From: Micromonospora gifhornensis
GTDB lineage: Bacteria > Actinomycetota > Actinomycetes > Mycobacteriales > Micromonosporaceae
Direction: 5' to 3'
DNA length: 64,000 bases
Assembly: GCF_016863515.1 (NCBI RefSeq)
Contig: NZ_BOPA01000011.1
Location: 146,233-210,232, forward strand
The notes under the pieces are model-generated. The model was not told the origin of the DNA. It searched no databases and was given only the letters and a program-made list of their open reading frames with translations. The position numbers were made by a program, and so were the translations under genes. Shown here one piece after another: positions 1 to 8,631 of this stretch (the stretch's first letter is position 1; the number at the start of each line of letters is the position of its first letter).

Positions 1-427
1 AACCATCCGGGTTGTAGATCGGGATGATCGCGAAGCTGATGTTCTGCAGGACCTCCTGCGTCTTCTTCCCGCCGGACACCAGGGTCTTGAGGAAGTCCAG
101 CGCGGCTTCGGCGCCGTAGGGCTCGTTGCCGTGGATCCGGCCCTGGATCCAGACCCGGGTCTCACCGGTGCCGATGAAGGCGATCTCCAGCGGACGGTCC
201 CGGCCGCTGCGGCCGATCTCCTCGATCCGGAGGGCACCCTTGCTGCGGGCCGCGAGGGCGTGCATTTCGGCGGAGACCTCGGCGGCGCTGAGGATCGAGG
301 AGCGGTTTACGGTCTCCTGACCCGGCGGGACGAACGGGCCGTTCGCGTTGGCCACCCCGGGCGCCACCATGGGGGCGAGGAGTAGAGCGGCGATCAGGGC
401 CACATGGCGGCGGCGTGGTCTGGTCAC
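1..427 (-). CDS. Secreted M14-family zinc carboxypeptidase, N-terminal part (cut by window edge)
   Basis: Partial gene; its 3' end lies outside the window. The visible 142 residues start at a GTG with AGAAGGGA about 10 bases upstream. They begin with a positively charged run and a hydrophobic stretch ending near residue 28, which looks like a Sec signal peptide. The zinc-binding HxxE of the M14 family is visible as HGNE at residues 99-102, and the fragment ends in IYNPDG, a conserved stretch of the same fold. Enzymes of this family remove C-terminal residues from peptides or cell-wall stem peptides. The missing part should hold the third zinc ligand (His) and the catalytic Glu. Substrate cannot be told from this fragment. 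The neighbouring MFS gene is co-directional but 336 bases upstream, so it is probably a separate unit. Confidence 0.85.
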   Translation of the reverse strand, partial: MTRPRRRHVALIAALLLAPMVAPGVANANGPFVPPGQETVNRSSILSAAEVSAEMHALAARSKGALRIEEIGRSGRDRPLEIAFIGTGETRVWIQGRIHGNEPYGAEAALDFLKTLVSGGKKTQEVLQNISFAIIPIYNPDG

Positions 428-566
428 AGTTGTGACGTCCCTTCTGAGGTGTGGTGCGGCAGCGTCCAGCCGGACATCGTCGCGGCCCCCGTGCGCCTGT
501 CGCGTCTGTCGCGCGACGTGCTGGCCTGGCTGCAACCTTCCGAGCGGAAGGCCGTGTGTGGTGATC

Positions 567-595
567 ATTGAACGAGGGCTGTTTTCGCAGGTCAA
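567..595 (-). promoter_or_regulatory. Candidate promoter for the M14 peptidase
   Basis: On the minus strand, TTGACC (595-590) is separated by 17 bases from TTCAAT (572-567), which would give a leader of roughly 130 bases before the GTG at 427. The rest of the 428-763 gap shows no convincing gene or strong hairpin. Inferred from sequence only. Confidence 0.3.
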
Positions 596-763
596 GCACC
601 AATGTCAAGTTCCGTCGAATGTGCAGGACGTGACCGTCGACACTCCATCGGATGTTCGGCGTCTGGAGGAGGGGTATCGGCCAGGGCCGCTGCAAGGTGG
701 AGAAATGATCAGATCCCGGGGTTGGACCGGGTTCGCCGGAATGGCGGTGTCTGATCGGCGTGC

Positions 764-2077
764 TCACCGCCGTACCGTCGAAACGGCAGTACTCCCGTCT
801 TTCCGATCTTCGGGGGCCGGACGCGCTCGCCCTTCGGGGGCGGGGCGCGGTGCCGGGATCCGGGGTCGCGCCGGCTGCCCGGCCGGCGGGCTGAGCTGGC
901 GTCCACGCCAGAGGTATGCGGCGGCGAGCAGGGTGACCAGCCCGACCGCGACGAACACCAACCGGTAGTCGAGCACGCCGACGACCAGGGCGCCGGCGCC
1001 GATCGAGAGCGCCTGCGGCACCCGGGTCACCGCCTCGGCCGCGGCGGCGGCCCGGCCGAGCACCTCGGGCGGGGTGCGTCGCTGCACAAGCGTGTGCAGG
1101 CCGACCAGGGTCAGCGGCAGCGACACACCGGCCATCAGCACGGCGGCGAAACCGAGCCACATGGTCGGGTACGCCAGTGCCAACGCGGCCGGCCCGAAGA
1201 ACGCGACACCGGCGGCGAGCGTGCCCACCTCGCCGACCCGGCGCAGCACGGCGGCCGAGACCAGACCGCCGACCAGACCGCCGACGCCCTGCACGGTGAC
1301 CAGCACTCCGACGAACGCCGCGTCCCGGCCCAGCCCGTGATCGACGTACGCGAAGATGAGCGACTCGGTGAAGCCCATCACCAGCGAGCCGAGCCCGTAG
1401 CCGACAAGCGCTCGGCGGATCGCCGGTTCGTCGACGAGGTGGCGCAGGCCCGCGACGAGTTGGACCCGCCAGCGCCGGGCGACCGGACAGTCCTCGGCCG
1501 GGTCGTCAGCCGACTCGGCGAGGGGTAGCCCGCCCACCACAGCGGCGGCGACCAGGAACCCGACGATCCCGACGGCGGCCAGCATGCCGCCACCGACAAG
1601 CGCGTAGAGCCCGGCACCGGCCAGCGGGCCGACCAGCCGCAGGCCCTGGCGCACCGTCTGGAGCACCCCGTTGGCATCGCCGAGCAGGTCGGTGGGGACG
1701 AGTTCCCGGATCAGTCGACTGAGCACCACGCCGACTGTGAGGTTCGCCAGTCCGTAGAGCGCGGCCACCCCGTAGATGATCCACATGTCGCCCGCGTCGC
1801 GCACCGCGAGGAGCGGGGTGAGCAGCAGCGCCACGGCGAGGTTGGTGACCACGAAGACGCGACGCCGGGGGTACCGGTCGACGACCCAGCCGACCAGTGG
1901 TGCGAGCACCCGCGGGGCGATGATCACGAAGATGATGGCGCCGGCGAGGGCGTCCGATCCGGTCAGGTCCTTCACCCAGATGGCGAGTGCCAGCAGCAGC
2001 ATCGACTCGGCGATCATGCTGGCCAGCAGTCCGCCGAAGAGCAGGCGGAAGTCCGGGCGTCTCAGGACGGTGCGCAT
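764..2077 (-). CDS. MFS transporter (drug or siderophore exporter-like)
   Basis: Predicted 437-residue integral membrane protein of the major facilitator superfamily. It opens with a short basic N-terminus and hydrophobic helices (from about residue 13), and the loop after helix 2 carries the VDRYPRRR sequence typical of the MFS DRxGRR-type motif. Total length and about 12 hydrophobic segments fit the superfamily, and the style resembles the EntS/multidrug efflux subgroup. The last 40 residues are Pro/Arg-rich and probably a cytosolic tail. The ATG is preceded by GGAGGGATCA, a good ribosome binding site. It is divergent from the XRE regulator across a 217-base gap, so that gap holds both promoters; regulation of the transporter by the XRE protein is possible but unproven. 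The substrate cannot be predicted. Confidence 0.85.
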   Translation of the reverse strand: MRTVLRRPDFRLLFGGLLASMIAESMLLLALAIWVKDLTGSDALAGAIIFVIIAPRVLAPLVGWVVDRYPRRRVFVVTNLAVALLLTPLLAVRDAGDMWIIYGVAALYGLANLTVGVVLSRLIRELVPTDLLGDANGVLQTVRQGLRLVGPLAGAGLYALVGGGMLAAVGIVGFLVAAAVVGGLPLAESADDPAEDCPVARRWRVQLVAGLRHLVDEPAIRRALVGYGLGSLVMGFTESLIFAYVDHGLGRDAAFVGVLVTVQGVGGLVGGLVSAAVLRRVGEVGTLAAGVAFFGPAALALAYPTMWLGFAAVLMAGVSLPLTLVGLHTLVQRRTPPEVLGRAAAAAEAVTRVPQALSIGAGALVVGVLDYRLVFVAVGLVTLLAAAYLWRGRQLSPPAGQPARPRIPAPRPAPEGRARPAPEDRKDGSTAVSTVRR

Positions 2078-2294
2078 TGATCCCTCCGGGGGTGGCGCGA
2101 CGGGCGCGGCAGACGCCCCACACCACAGCGCCGCAGGTCACGGCGGGGCCCCTGTGCTGTCGGGTCTGCGCAATTCTGGAGACACGCCCTCGCCGGAACC
2201 TCCGGCGCCGGTCGCGACGTCCATACTGACCGTGGGGGGCGACTTTCATACAGTTACCGTCGCGTCTGCGGCGGTCGACGGAAAAGAGGACACC

Positions 2295-3275
2295 GTGCCT
2301 CCAGCCTCACCCGGCCCGATCCTGCGCCGTCGCCGGCTCGGCCTTGAGCTGCGTCGTCTGCGCGAGGCCGCCGGCCTGACCGGGGACCAGGTCATCGACC
2401 ACATCGGCTGGGCCTCCGCGTCGAAGTTGTCCCGGCTGGAGAACGGACGCAGCCGGCCCGACCCGCAGGACGTCCGAGACCTGCTCGACCTCTACCGGGT
2501 CGATGCGGCGCTACGGGCCGAACTGCTCGGCATCACGCAGGAAGCGGGCGACATCCGTGGCTGGTTGAAGAACTTCCCGGCCATGACGCGGCAGCAGCGC
2601 AGCTTCGCCGAACTGGAGGCGGGTTGCGTCGAGATCTCCGAGTACAACCCGGTCCTGGTGCCAGGGCTGTTGCAGACCATCGGGTACGCCCGGATGCGGA
2701 TCACCTCGGCCTGGCAGGTCGACCGGGAGGCCGGCGATCCGGAGGTCGGCGAGGACATCGACACCGAGATCAAGGCGCGGCTGGCCCGCCAGTCGCTGCT
2801 CACCCGGGACACCGACGCGCCCCGCTACACAGCGGTGCTGGAGGAGGCTGCGCTCAGTCACCGGGCCGGGCCGCCCGAGGTGCTCCGGGAGCAGATGACG
2901 CAGCTGTGCGAGCTGGCCATGCTGCCGAACGTCACGCTGCACGTGCTGCTGCGCGACACGCCGATCGGCCAGTGGTACCTGCCACCGACGGCGTTCTCCC
3001 TCTACCGGTTCGCCGACCCGCTCGATCCGGAGACGCTTGCCATCGAAGGTGGCTTCACCGACGTCATGTCGACCGAGGTAATCGCCCTAAATCGCTATAA
3101 AGTGGCGTTCGAGTGGCTATGCACGGCGGCGCTGTCCGCCAAAGACACCGTTTCCTGGCTGATGGAGTCGACGGAACGGCTGTCCGAGGCGGTGGTCCCG
3201 TCCACCGTGGTAGGTGGTTCGGCAACGGCGCCGACCCAGCGCCGCGGCTCCGCCGAGCGCCTGACGGAACGGTGA
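2295..3275 (+). CDS. XRE-family helix-turn-helix regulator with DUF5753 domain
   Basis: Predicted 326-residue regulator. Residues about 12-65 form an XRE helix-turn-helix (LSRLENGRSRPDPQDV covers the recognition part). The remainder is the DUF5753 region typical of the large actinobacterial family related to Streptomyces WhiJ. The start is the GTG at 2295, the first residue of the conserved core, with AAAAGAGGA just upstream; a longer in-frame reading upstream lies over the divergent MFS gene and is not used. It is followed after 60 bases by a DUF397 gene, the usual partner of these regulators. In Streptomyces such pairs affect development and antibiotic production, but individual targets are mostly unknown. 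The target here is unknown. Confidence 0.9.
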   Translation: MPPASPGPILRRRRLGLELRRLREAAGLTGDQVIDHIGWASASKLSRLENGRSRPDPQDVRDLLDLYRVDAALRAELLGITQEAGDIRGWLKNFPAMTRQQRSFAELEAGCVEISEYNPVLVPGLLQTIGYARMRITSAWQVDREAGDPEVGEDIDTEIKARLARQSLLTRDTDAPRYTAVLEEAALSHRAGPPEVLREQMTQLCELAMLPNVTLHVLLRDTPIGQWYLPPTAFSLYRFADPLDPETLAIEGGFTDVMSTEVIALNRYKVAFEWLCTAALSAKDTVSWLMESTERLSEAVVPSTVVGGSATAPTQRRGSAERLTER

Positions 3276-3335
3276 GGCAACACCGGACGACAGCCCAGCC
3301 ACTCTTCGGTGTCGATCGACCTCAGGAGCACAACG

Positions 3336-3569
3336 ATGAACGAAATCCGCAACACCTCCGTCCTCGCCCAACTCGCCGACGCGCCCTGGCGCACCAGCAC
3401 GCGCAGCCAGACCTCCAACTGCGTCGAGGTCGCACCGCTGCGCAACGGCCCCGCGGCGGTGGCGCTGCGCGACAGCAAGGACCGCGGTGGTCCGGTGCTG
3501 CTGTTCAACCGCGCCGGCTGGCTGGGCTTCATCTCCGGCGCCAAGAACGGGCAGTTCGATCTGAACTGA
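3336..3569 (+). CDS. DUF397 small protein, partner of the XRE regulator
   Basis: Predicted 77-residue protein with the DUF397 pattern: an N-terminal WRTSTRS stretch, a following SNCVEVA, and a central VALRDSKD, which is the signature of these small proteins. The ATG at 3336 is chosen over the one 27 bases upstream because AGGAGC sits 6 bases before it. DUF397 genes are typically found next to XRE/DUF5753 regulators and are thought to antagonise or modulate them, in a way that resembles a regulatory or toxin-antitoxin-like module. The co-directional position 60 bases after the regulator supports the pairing. The molecular function is not established. Confidence 0.88.
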   Translation: MNEIRNTSVLAQLADAPWRTSTRSQTSNCVEVAPLRNGPAAVALRDSKDRGGPVLLFNRAGWLGFISGAKNGQFDLN

Positions 3570-3786
3570 ACCGAACTCGCGTACGCCCGATGGGGTCGCC
3601 GGCATCGGTGCCGGCGGCCCCTTGTCGTTCGGCGAGCCCGACGAGCAGGGGTCGGATGATCGGACGAGCCTGCACCCCAATCCGAGCGTTCCACTTGATG
3701 AGATGCGATTGCGGCGTAGCATGACGGATGTACCTGACGTGGAAGTTCCATCAACTCCACCCGTCGCGGCACATCCGGAGACCCAC

Positions 3787-4059
3787 ATGCGGTTCCTGAT
3801 CGTTCGCACAAGCATCCGCGCCGCCGCCGAAGCCGACATCACGGCCGCCTGGGCCGAAGGCCACCGGCTGCGGGACGAGACCATCCGACCCGAGCCGCGC
3901 CGCCAGGTCGTGCACGCCGAAGACCGCGACGCCGCCTTCGTGCTGGCCCGCGCGTTCGCCACGGTCGGCGCCGTACGTTCCGGCAGACAGCGGATCAAGG
4001 TGCTGCCGCTGGACGACCCGGGGCGACGGCAGAAACTCCCGGACGACCCCGGCACCTGA
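3787..4059 (+). CDS. Hypothetical protein, 90 residues
   Basis: I do not recognise the family. The reading frame encodes a charged, soluble 90-residue protein starting MRFLIVRTSI, with an alternating hydrophobic strand at the N-terminus, a central Arg/Glu-rich segment (about residues 20-55) and a basic, proline-containing tail. The ATG at 3787 has GGAG 8 bases upstream; an in-frame ATG at 3721 would add 22 Pro/Thr/Val residues but has no ribosome binding site and overlaps a TAGCAT that could be a -10 box. A large hairpin follows the stop codon, consistent with a real transcription unit. No membrane segment or known catalytic motif is visible. Confidence 0.6.
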   Translation: MRFLIVRTSIRAAAEADITAAWAEGHRLRDETIRPEPRRQVVHAEDRDAAFVLARAFATVGAVRSGRQRIKVLPLDDPGRRQKLPDDPGT

Positions 4060-4134
4060 CAGCCACACTCGTCCGTCGTGGTCGACCGGCTCCCCCGCCG
4101 CGTTCCTCACCCAGCCGACCACGACGGCCCGTGT

Positions 4135-4178
4135 CCCCGGCCCGTGACCGCCGCGGCAACGACGGTCACGGGTCGGGG
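4135..4178. terminator. Bidirectional hairpin terminator between convergent genes
   Basis: Arms 4135-4150 and 4163-4178 pair over 16 positions with one G-T mismatch and a 12-base loop. It lies between the 90-residue hypothetical gene (+) and the NudC-like gene (-). There is no T-run, as is common for actinobacterial terminators. Confidence 0.6.
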
Positions 4179-4207
4179 CCGCACTCCCCCGACAGGTTCC
4201 GCCCGTC

Positions 4208-5221
4208 TCAGCAGTGGCCGTCGAACCAGCGGTGGATCAGGAACAACGCGATCGACGACGGTGGGGGCAGGCGTAGCTCGGCACCGCCCACGTCCACCGG
4301 CCGACCGGCCAGCGCCGCGCCGATCTCCTGCCGGGTGAACCAGCGGGCCTCGGCGATCTCGGCGGCATCGACCCGTACCGGATGCGCCGGGTCCGCGGTC
4401 GCCAGGAACCCGAGCATCAACGAGCCGGGAAACGGCCACGCCTGACTTGTCACGTACGTGACGTCGGTGACCGGGACACCGACCTCCTCGTGGACCTCCC
4501 GCAGCACCGTCGCCTCGGCCGACTCGCCGGGCTCCACATAGCCGGCCAGGCAGGAGAAGCGGCGTTGCCCGGGGGTGCTCGGCCAACTGGCGTTGTTGCC
4601 GAGCAGGCACCGCCCCTCGGCGCCGTCGACACCGTCGTGCACCAGCACGATCATCGCCGGATCGGTACGCGGCCAGATCCGCTCGCCCCGGCTGTCCACC
4701 CGGGACCAGCCCCCCTCGTTCGTCCGGGTCGGCTCGCCCGTGACGGGGTGGTACAGGTGCCGCAGGTGCCAGTTGGTCAACGCCAGTGCCGTGGTGAACA
4801 GGCCGGCGTCCCGGTCACCGAGCAGGTGGCCGATCTGCCGCAGGTTGACCGCCCGGGTGTCCGGCGCTATCGGCAGTTCGGTGTGTACGCAGAACACCGG
4901 CACGCCGTCCGGCTCCACACCCAGGAACATCGCCTCGGCAGCGAGCTCCGGCGGCAGACCGTCGGCCTCGACGAGGACCAGGCTCGGCAGGTCGGTGTCG
5001 GTACGCACCAGGGCGCGTCCGCCGGCCTCGACGTCCAGCACCAGCACCCGTGCCCCGCTCCAGGCCCCGGCCAGCCAGTCGGTGTCGGTGCGCCGGTGCG
5101 CCGCCCGGTCCAGCGTGGAGCGGGCCAGCGGCGGAGCGGCCTCACCGCCCGATCCGGTGCCCTGCCCGACGCCACCCCGATCAGTGCCACCGCCCGAGCG
5201 GGTGGCAGCTCGCGGAATCAT
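4208..5221 (-). CDS. nudC: NudC-like NAD(H) diphosphatase (Nudix), zinc ribbon lost
   Basis: Predicted 337-residue Nudix hydrolase. Members cleave NAD(H) to NMN(H) and AMP and can remove NAD caps from RNA. The Nudix box is intact (GYVEPGES followed by REVHEEVGV, about residues 227-249), and the family's SQPWPFPxS signature follows as SQAWPFPGS (about residue 256). The four-cysteine zinc ribbon that usually precedes the catalytic domain is degenerate: at residues about 155-177 the expected CxxC pairs read YHPVTGEP and VDSRGE. The fold's spacing is kept, so this is substitution and not deletion. The start ATG overlaps the stop of the upstream M16 gene as ATGA, implying translational coupling in a three-gene operon. 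Function by family; substrate preference is inferred. Confidence 0.85.
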   Translation of the reverse strand: MIPRAATRSGGGTDRGGVGQGTGSGGEAAPPLARSTLDRAAHRRTDTDWLAGAWSGARVLVLDVEAGGRALVRTDTDLPSLVLVEADGLPPELAAEAMFLGVEPDGVPVFCVHTELPIAPDTRAVNLRQIGHLLGDRDAGLFTTALALTNWHLRHLYHPVTGEPTRTNEGGWSRVDSRGERIWPRTDPAMIVLVHDGVDGAEGRCLLGNNASWPSTPGQRRFSCLAGYVEPGESAEATVLREVHEEVGVPVTDVTYVTSQAWPFPGSLMLGFLATADPAHPVRVDAAEIAEARWFTRQEIGAALAGRPVDVGGAELRLPPPSSIALFLIHRWFDGHC

Positions 5222-6564
5222 GCCGGCACCGGCGCGGTCTCGATCGAGGTCAGGGTGCCCAGTGAGTCCGCGATCCGCTCGGCGTCGCCGAGTACCACGG
5301 TGACCGCCCGCGACGGGGCGAGGTGACGGGCCGCCACCGCGGCGACGTCGTCGACTGTCGCCTTGGCCAGTCGGGCCGCGTGCTCGGACAGGAAGTCCAG
5401 GCGCAGTCCGTTGCCGGCGTACGCACTGACCAGCGACGCCAGCCCAGCCTGGGTGGAGACCCCCAGTTGGAGGGTGCCGAGAGCGTACTGCCGGGCCTGC
5501 TCCAACTCCTCCTCGCTCGGTGCCAGGGTGGCGAGCCGACCCAACTCGTAGTGGGTCTCCAGCAGCGCCGGTGCGGTCACCTCGGTGGCCACCTCGGCGG
5601 CGGCCATCAGCAGCGAGCCGGCCACCGAATGCTCCACGAACGAGTGCGGGCCGTACGTGTAGCCCTTGTCCTCCCGGATGTTCTCCACCCAACGCGAGGA
5701 GAAGTAGCCACCGAAGATCAGGTTGGCCAGTTGCAGTGCGGCGTGGTCGGGATGGGTACGCGGCACCGCCGGCAACGCCATCCGCAGCGACGACTGCACC
5801 GAGCCGGGCCGGTCGATCAGCAGCAGCGGACCGGGCACCAGTGGCGGGGCAGGTGGCGGCGTGGCGGAGTGTCCGTCACCGCTCCAGCCGCCGAGTGCCT
5901 TCTCGGCCGCGTCCAGGGCCCGCTCCGGCCGTACGTCGCCGACCAGCACGAGGACCGCACCGGCCGGGTGCACCCGCTGGGCGTGCAGCGTACGCAGGGC
6001 CGCCGGCCGGACCGCGCGTACCTGCTCGGGCTCCGGCGTCTGCACCGCGTACGGGTGCTTGCCGTAGATCCGCTTGAGCAGCGCGGTACGGACCAGGTGG
6101 GCCGGCTGGCTGCGGGCGACCTGAATGCCGTCGATCATGCGGTCGCGTTCGGTGGCCACCCACTCGGCCGGGTAGTTGGCGCCGGTGAGCACCTCGGCGA
6201 GGATCTCCAGCAGGCGATCCAGACCGGTGGCCAGGCCGGTGCCGGAGAGCATCAGCCGATCCGGGTCGAGCCCGGCGGAGAGCCCGCCACCGATCTTCTG
6301 CAACTCGGCGGCGATCTGCACACTGCTCATCGTCTCCGTGCCGGAGAGCAGCGTCTGCGCGAGCAGTTGGCCCCGGGCCAGGTGCGCACGGCCGAACGGC
6401 ATCCAGAGCCGCAGCTCGACGAGCGGCACCGCCGAACGGCGTACGGCGATCACGGTGAGCCCGTTGCCGAGCGTCCGCTCGGCCTGGCTCGGCAGCTTGA
6501 GCCGACGGGTCGGACCGAGCGGCGGCAGGGCCCTCGCACTCAACGGGCTGTCTCCTTCGTTCAT
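5218..6564 (-). CDS. M16-family peptidase subunit without the zinc motif
   Basis: Predicted 448-residue M16 (pitrilysin/insulinase-type) protein. The position where a catalytic subunit carries HxxEH reads LLAQTLLSGTET here, so it lacks zinc ligands. The C-terminal half keeps the substrate-binding R/Y signature, seen as SSRWVENIREDKGYTYGP. This matches the non-catalytic partner of two-chain M16 enzymes such as mitochondrial processing peptidase. The catalytic partner is the gene immediately upstream, joined by an ATGA overlap, and nudC follows through another ATGA overlap. The two chains probably form a heterodimer that degrades peptides trapped in an enclosed chamber. No signal peptide is obvious, so a cytosolic location is likely. 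Confidence 0.9.
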   Translation of the reverse strand: MNEGDSPLSARALPPLGPTRRLKLPSQAERTLGNGLTVIAVRRSAVPLVELRLWMPFGRAHLARGQLLAQTLLSGTETMSSVQIAAELQKIGGGLSAGLDPDRLMLSGTGLATGLDRLLEILAEVLTGANYPAEWVATERDRMIDGIQVARSQPAHLVRTALLKRIYGKHPYAVQTPEPEQVRAVRPAALRTLHAQRVHPAGAVLVLVGDVRPERALDAAEKALGGWSGDGHSATPPPAPPLVPGPLLLIDRPGSVQSSLRMALPAVPRTHPDHAALQLANLIFGGYFSSRWVENIREDKGYTYGPHSFVEHSVAGSLLMAAAEVATEVTAPALLETHYELGRLATLAPSEEELEQARQYALGTLQLGVSTQAGLASLVSAYAGNGLRLDFLSEHAARLAKATVDDVAAVAARHLAPSRAVTVVLGDAERIADSLGTLTSIETAPVPA

Positions 6565-7874
6565 GACCGGCCACCGCCGGGGATGACCTCGACAGATGCG
6601 CGGCGCTCCGGGCGCAGGGTGGCGGCGGCGGCGCGGATCTGCTCGTCGGTGACCGAGCCGACCAGCCGGGGCAGTTCGTTGAGCAGTCCCGGCTCACCGC
6701 GTTGCTGCTCCAGCACCGCCATCCGCAACGCGCGGCCGAGCACCGCGTCGGTGTCGCGCAGCAGGTGGGTGGCCATCCTGGCCTGGGTACGGGCCAGTTC
6801 CCCGTCGGCCAGCCCGTCGGTGGCCAGCCGGTCCAACTCCTCGTCGACGGTGCGCAGCACCTTGTCCACATCGCCACCCGGCGGCAGGTGCGCCTGCAAC
6901 AGCAGGGCCGTGGGGTCGCGCACGTCGAACGGGTCGCCCAGGAAGCCCAGGTAGCCGCCGACGCTTGTCACCGTCCGGTCGCGCTGCACCAGCCGTTCGA
7001 CCAGCCGGGAGGCGTCACCGTCGGTGAGCACCTCGGCCAGCACCACGTACGGCAGGTAGGCGGCGAAGTCATTGATCGGGTCGGGCACCCGCCACCCCGA
7101 CGCCACCGCCGGTAGCGGCGCCAACTGGTCGGTGTACGCGGTGCGCCGCTCGACCGTCAGTTCCGGCTCGGCGAAGTCCGGGCGTTGCGGCGCCGGGCGG
7201 GCCGGCACGTCACCGAAGTGCCGCTCGATCAGCGTGGTCGCCTCGGCCACGTCGATGTCGCCGCTGACCGCCAGCACGGCGTTACCGCTGGCGTAGTAGT
7301 GCCGGAAGAAGTCGGCGGCGTCGGCGACGGTGGCCGATTCGAGGTCGACGAAGGAGCCGTAGCCGTCATGTGCGTTGGGGAAGGTGTCGAACATGACCGG
7401 CGGCAGGGTCAGCCACGGGAACCCGCCGTACGGCCGGTTGAGCACGTTGACCCGGATCTCCTCCTTGACCACGTCGACCTGGTTGCGCAGGTTCTCCTCG
7501 GTCAACCGAGGGCCGCGCATCCGGTCGGCCTCGAGGAACAGCGCCCGCTCCAGCGCGTTGCTCGGCAGGGTCTCGAAGTAGTCGGTGTAGTCCAGGTGGG
7601 TGGAGCCGTTGAAGGTGCCACCGGCACCCTGCACGTGCCGGAAGTGCGCGAGCTTCTCCAGATTCTCCGAGCCCTGGAACATCAGGTGCTCGAAGAGGTG
7701 GGCGAAGCCCGTACGCCCCTCGGGCTCGGAACGGATGCCCACGTCGTAGACGACCGCCACCCCGATGACCGGGGCGCTGCGATCGGGGGTGAGGACCACC
7801 CGCAGGCCGTTGTCGAGAGTGAACCGCTCGACCGGATACCTGGTCGCTGGGATTTTCGCTTTGCGCGTCGGCAC
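6561..7874 (-). CDS. M16-family zinc peptidase, catalytic subunit
   Basis: Predicted 437-residue M16 peptidase. The inverted zinc motif HxxEH is present as HLFEH at residues 59-63, and the distal Glu ligand lies in the NLRNQVDVVKEEIR stretch further on. The second half has the paired M16 repeat fold. It starts at a GTG, 6 bases downstream of a TAGGGT -10-like box and without a Shine-Dalgarno sequence, so the mRNA may be leaderless. Being the first gene of the M16-M16-nudC operon, it should set expression of all three. It and the following non-catalytic chain are expected to form the active enzyme. Natural substrates are unknown. Confidence 0.92.
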   Translation of the reverse strand: MPTRKAKIPATRYPVERFTLDNGLRVVLTPDRSAPVIGVAVVYDVGIRSEPEGRTGFAHLFEHLMFQGSENLEKLAHFRHVQGAGGTFNGSTHLDYTDYFETLPSNALERALFLEADRMRGPRLTEENLRNQVDVVKEEIRVNVLNRPYGGFPWLTLPPVMFDTFPNAHDGYGSFVDLESATVADAADFFRHYYASGNAVLAVSGDIDVAEATTLIERHFGDVPARPAPQRPDFAEPELTVERRTAYTDQLAPLPAVASGWRVPDPINDFAAYLPYVVLAEVLTDGDASRLVERLVQRDRTVTSVGGYLGFLGDPFDVRDPTALLLQAHLPPGGDVDKVLRTVDEELDRLATDGLADGELARTQARMATHLLRDTDAVLGRALRMAVLEQQRGEPGLLNELPRLVGSVTDEQIRAAAATLRPERRASVEVIPGGGRS

Positions 7875-7880
7875 GGTCCG

Positions 7881-7886
7881 ACCCTA
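7881..7886 (-). promoter_or_regulatory. -10 box for leaderless M16-nudC operon
   Basis: TAGGGT on the minus strand with 6 bases to the GTG at 7874-7872. The spacing puts the transcription start at or next to the start codon. Confidence 0.5.
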
Positions 7887-7960
7887 GCGTCTCGACGGCT
7901 ACGCGCGGGAGGAACCGTTGTGCGCTGGTGCCGAGGCCGGCCGTGCCGTGAGTGCCGGAA

Positions 7961-8149
7961 TCAGCCGGCCGTGCTGACCACGGACTCGGGGGGAACCGGT
8001 GGACCCTGGAGATCCACCAGACTGGAGGGCGCGGACCCGCCGGGAGTGACCGGCCAGGGCGTGAACGCCGCCACTGTGGCCAGCAGCAGTCCGACGACCG
8101 CCATCGCCACCACCAACAGCAGCTCACGTGCCGCCGCCGAGCCCACCAT
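7961..8149 (-). CDS. Small single-pass membrane protein, hypothetical
   Basis: Predicted 62-residue protein. After a short N-terminus (MVGSAAARE) there is one long hydrophobic helix at about residues 9-30, followed by a Pro/Ser-rich tail that is probably outside the membrane. The ATG at 8149 is chosen because GGGGGAGG lies about 8 bases upstream; a frame extended to 8179 would swallow this site. It stands alone between the M16 operon and the cold-shock gene. I do not recognise a family, and function is unknown. Confidence 0.6.
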   Translation of the reverse strand: MVGSAAARELLLVVAMAVVGLLLATVAAFTPWPVTPGGSAPSSLVDLQGPPVPPESVVSTAG

Positions 8150-8294
8150 AGGTCCTACCTCCCCCGTGCCAAGCCGCATCTGCGCTTGCCCCCCGAGGCC
8201 AGCCTCACCCGGCCCGGGAATGCTGACAGTCAGCCACCCGACGCTTCAACGACTGATTCCCGACTCAGGATGCGGAGGAGTGCGCCCGAATGTG

Positions 8295-8348
8295 CGAACG
8301 GTCGGGTCACACCGGCCAGACGTTCACCGGACGTGACCCGACCGTTCG
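8295..8348 (-). terminator. Terminator hairpin after the cold-shock gene
   Basis: Perfect 16-bp inverted repeat: arms 8295-8310 and 8333-8348, loop 22 bases, starting 28 bases after the csp stop codon. Strong stem, no T-tract. Confidence 0.7.
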
Positions 8349-8376
8349 CGATCAGGAAGTGTGTGTCGCCCTGAGG

Positions 8377-8580
8377 TCAGAGCGGACGGATGTTCTCCGC
8401 CTGCGGGCCCTTCTGGCCCTGGACGACCTCGAACTCGACCCGCTGGTTCTCGTCCAGGCTCCGGTAGCCGGAGGACTGGATCGCCGAGAAGTGGGCGAAG
8501 ACGTCAGCGCCGCCGCCGTCCGGGGTGATGAAACCGAAGCCCTTGTCAGCGTTGAACCACTTGACGGTGCCAATAGCCAT
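8377..8580 (-). CDS. csp: Cold-shock protein (CspA family)
   Basis: Predicted 67-residue single-domain cold-shock protein that binds single-stranded RNA/DNA and acts as an RNA chaperone. Both RNA-binding motifs are clear: [11 protein letters not shown] (RNP1, about residues 13-23) and DVFAHFSAI (RNP2, about 26-34). Length is exactly typical of the family. The ATG has AAGGAGA about 8 bases upstream. A 9-bp hairpin in the leader and a strong terminator frame it as a single-gene unit, as is usual. Whether it is cold-induced or constitutive cannot be told from sequence. Confidence 0.96.
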   Translation of the reverse strand: MAIGTVKWFNADKGFGFITPDGGGADVFAHFSAIQSSGYRSLDENQRVEFEVVQGQKGPQAENIRPL

Positions 8581-8608
8581 GCTTGTTACGTCTCCTTGAC
8601 GGAACGTC

Positions 8609-8631
8609 GATCCCGCACCTGTTGCGGGATC
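8609..8631 (-). promoter_or_regulatory. Hairpin in the csp 5' leader
   Basis: Perfect 9-bp stem (8609-8617 with 8623-8631) and 5-base loop, 28 bases before the csp ATG. Structured leaders are common in csp mRNAs and may control translation; this role is inferred. Confidence 0.45.
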
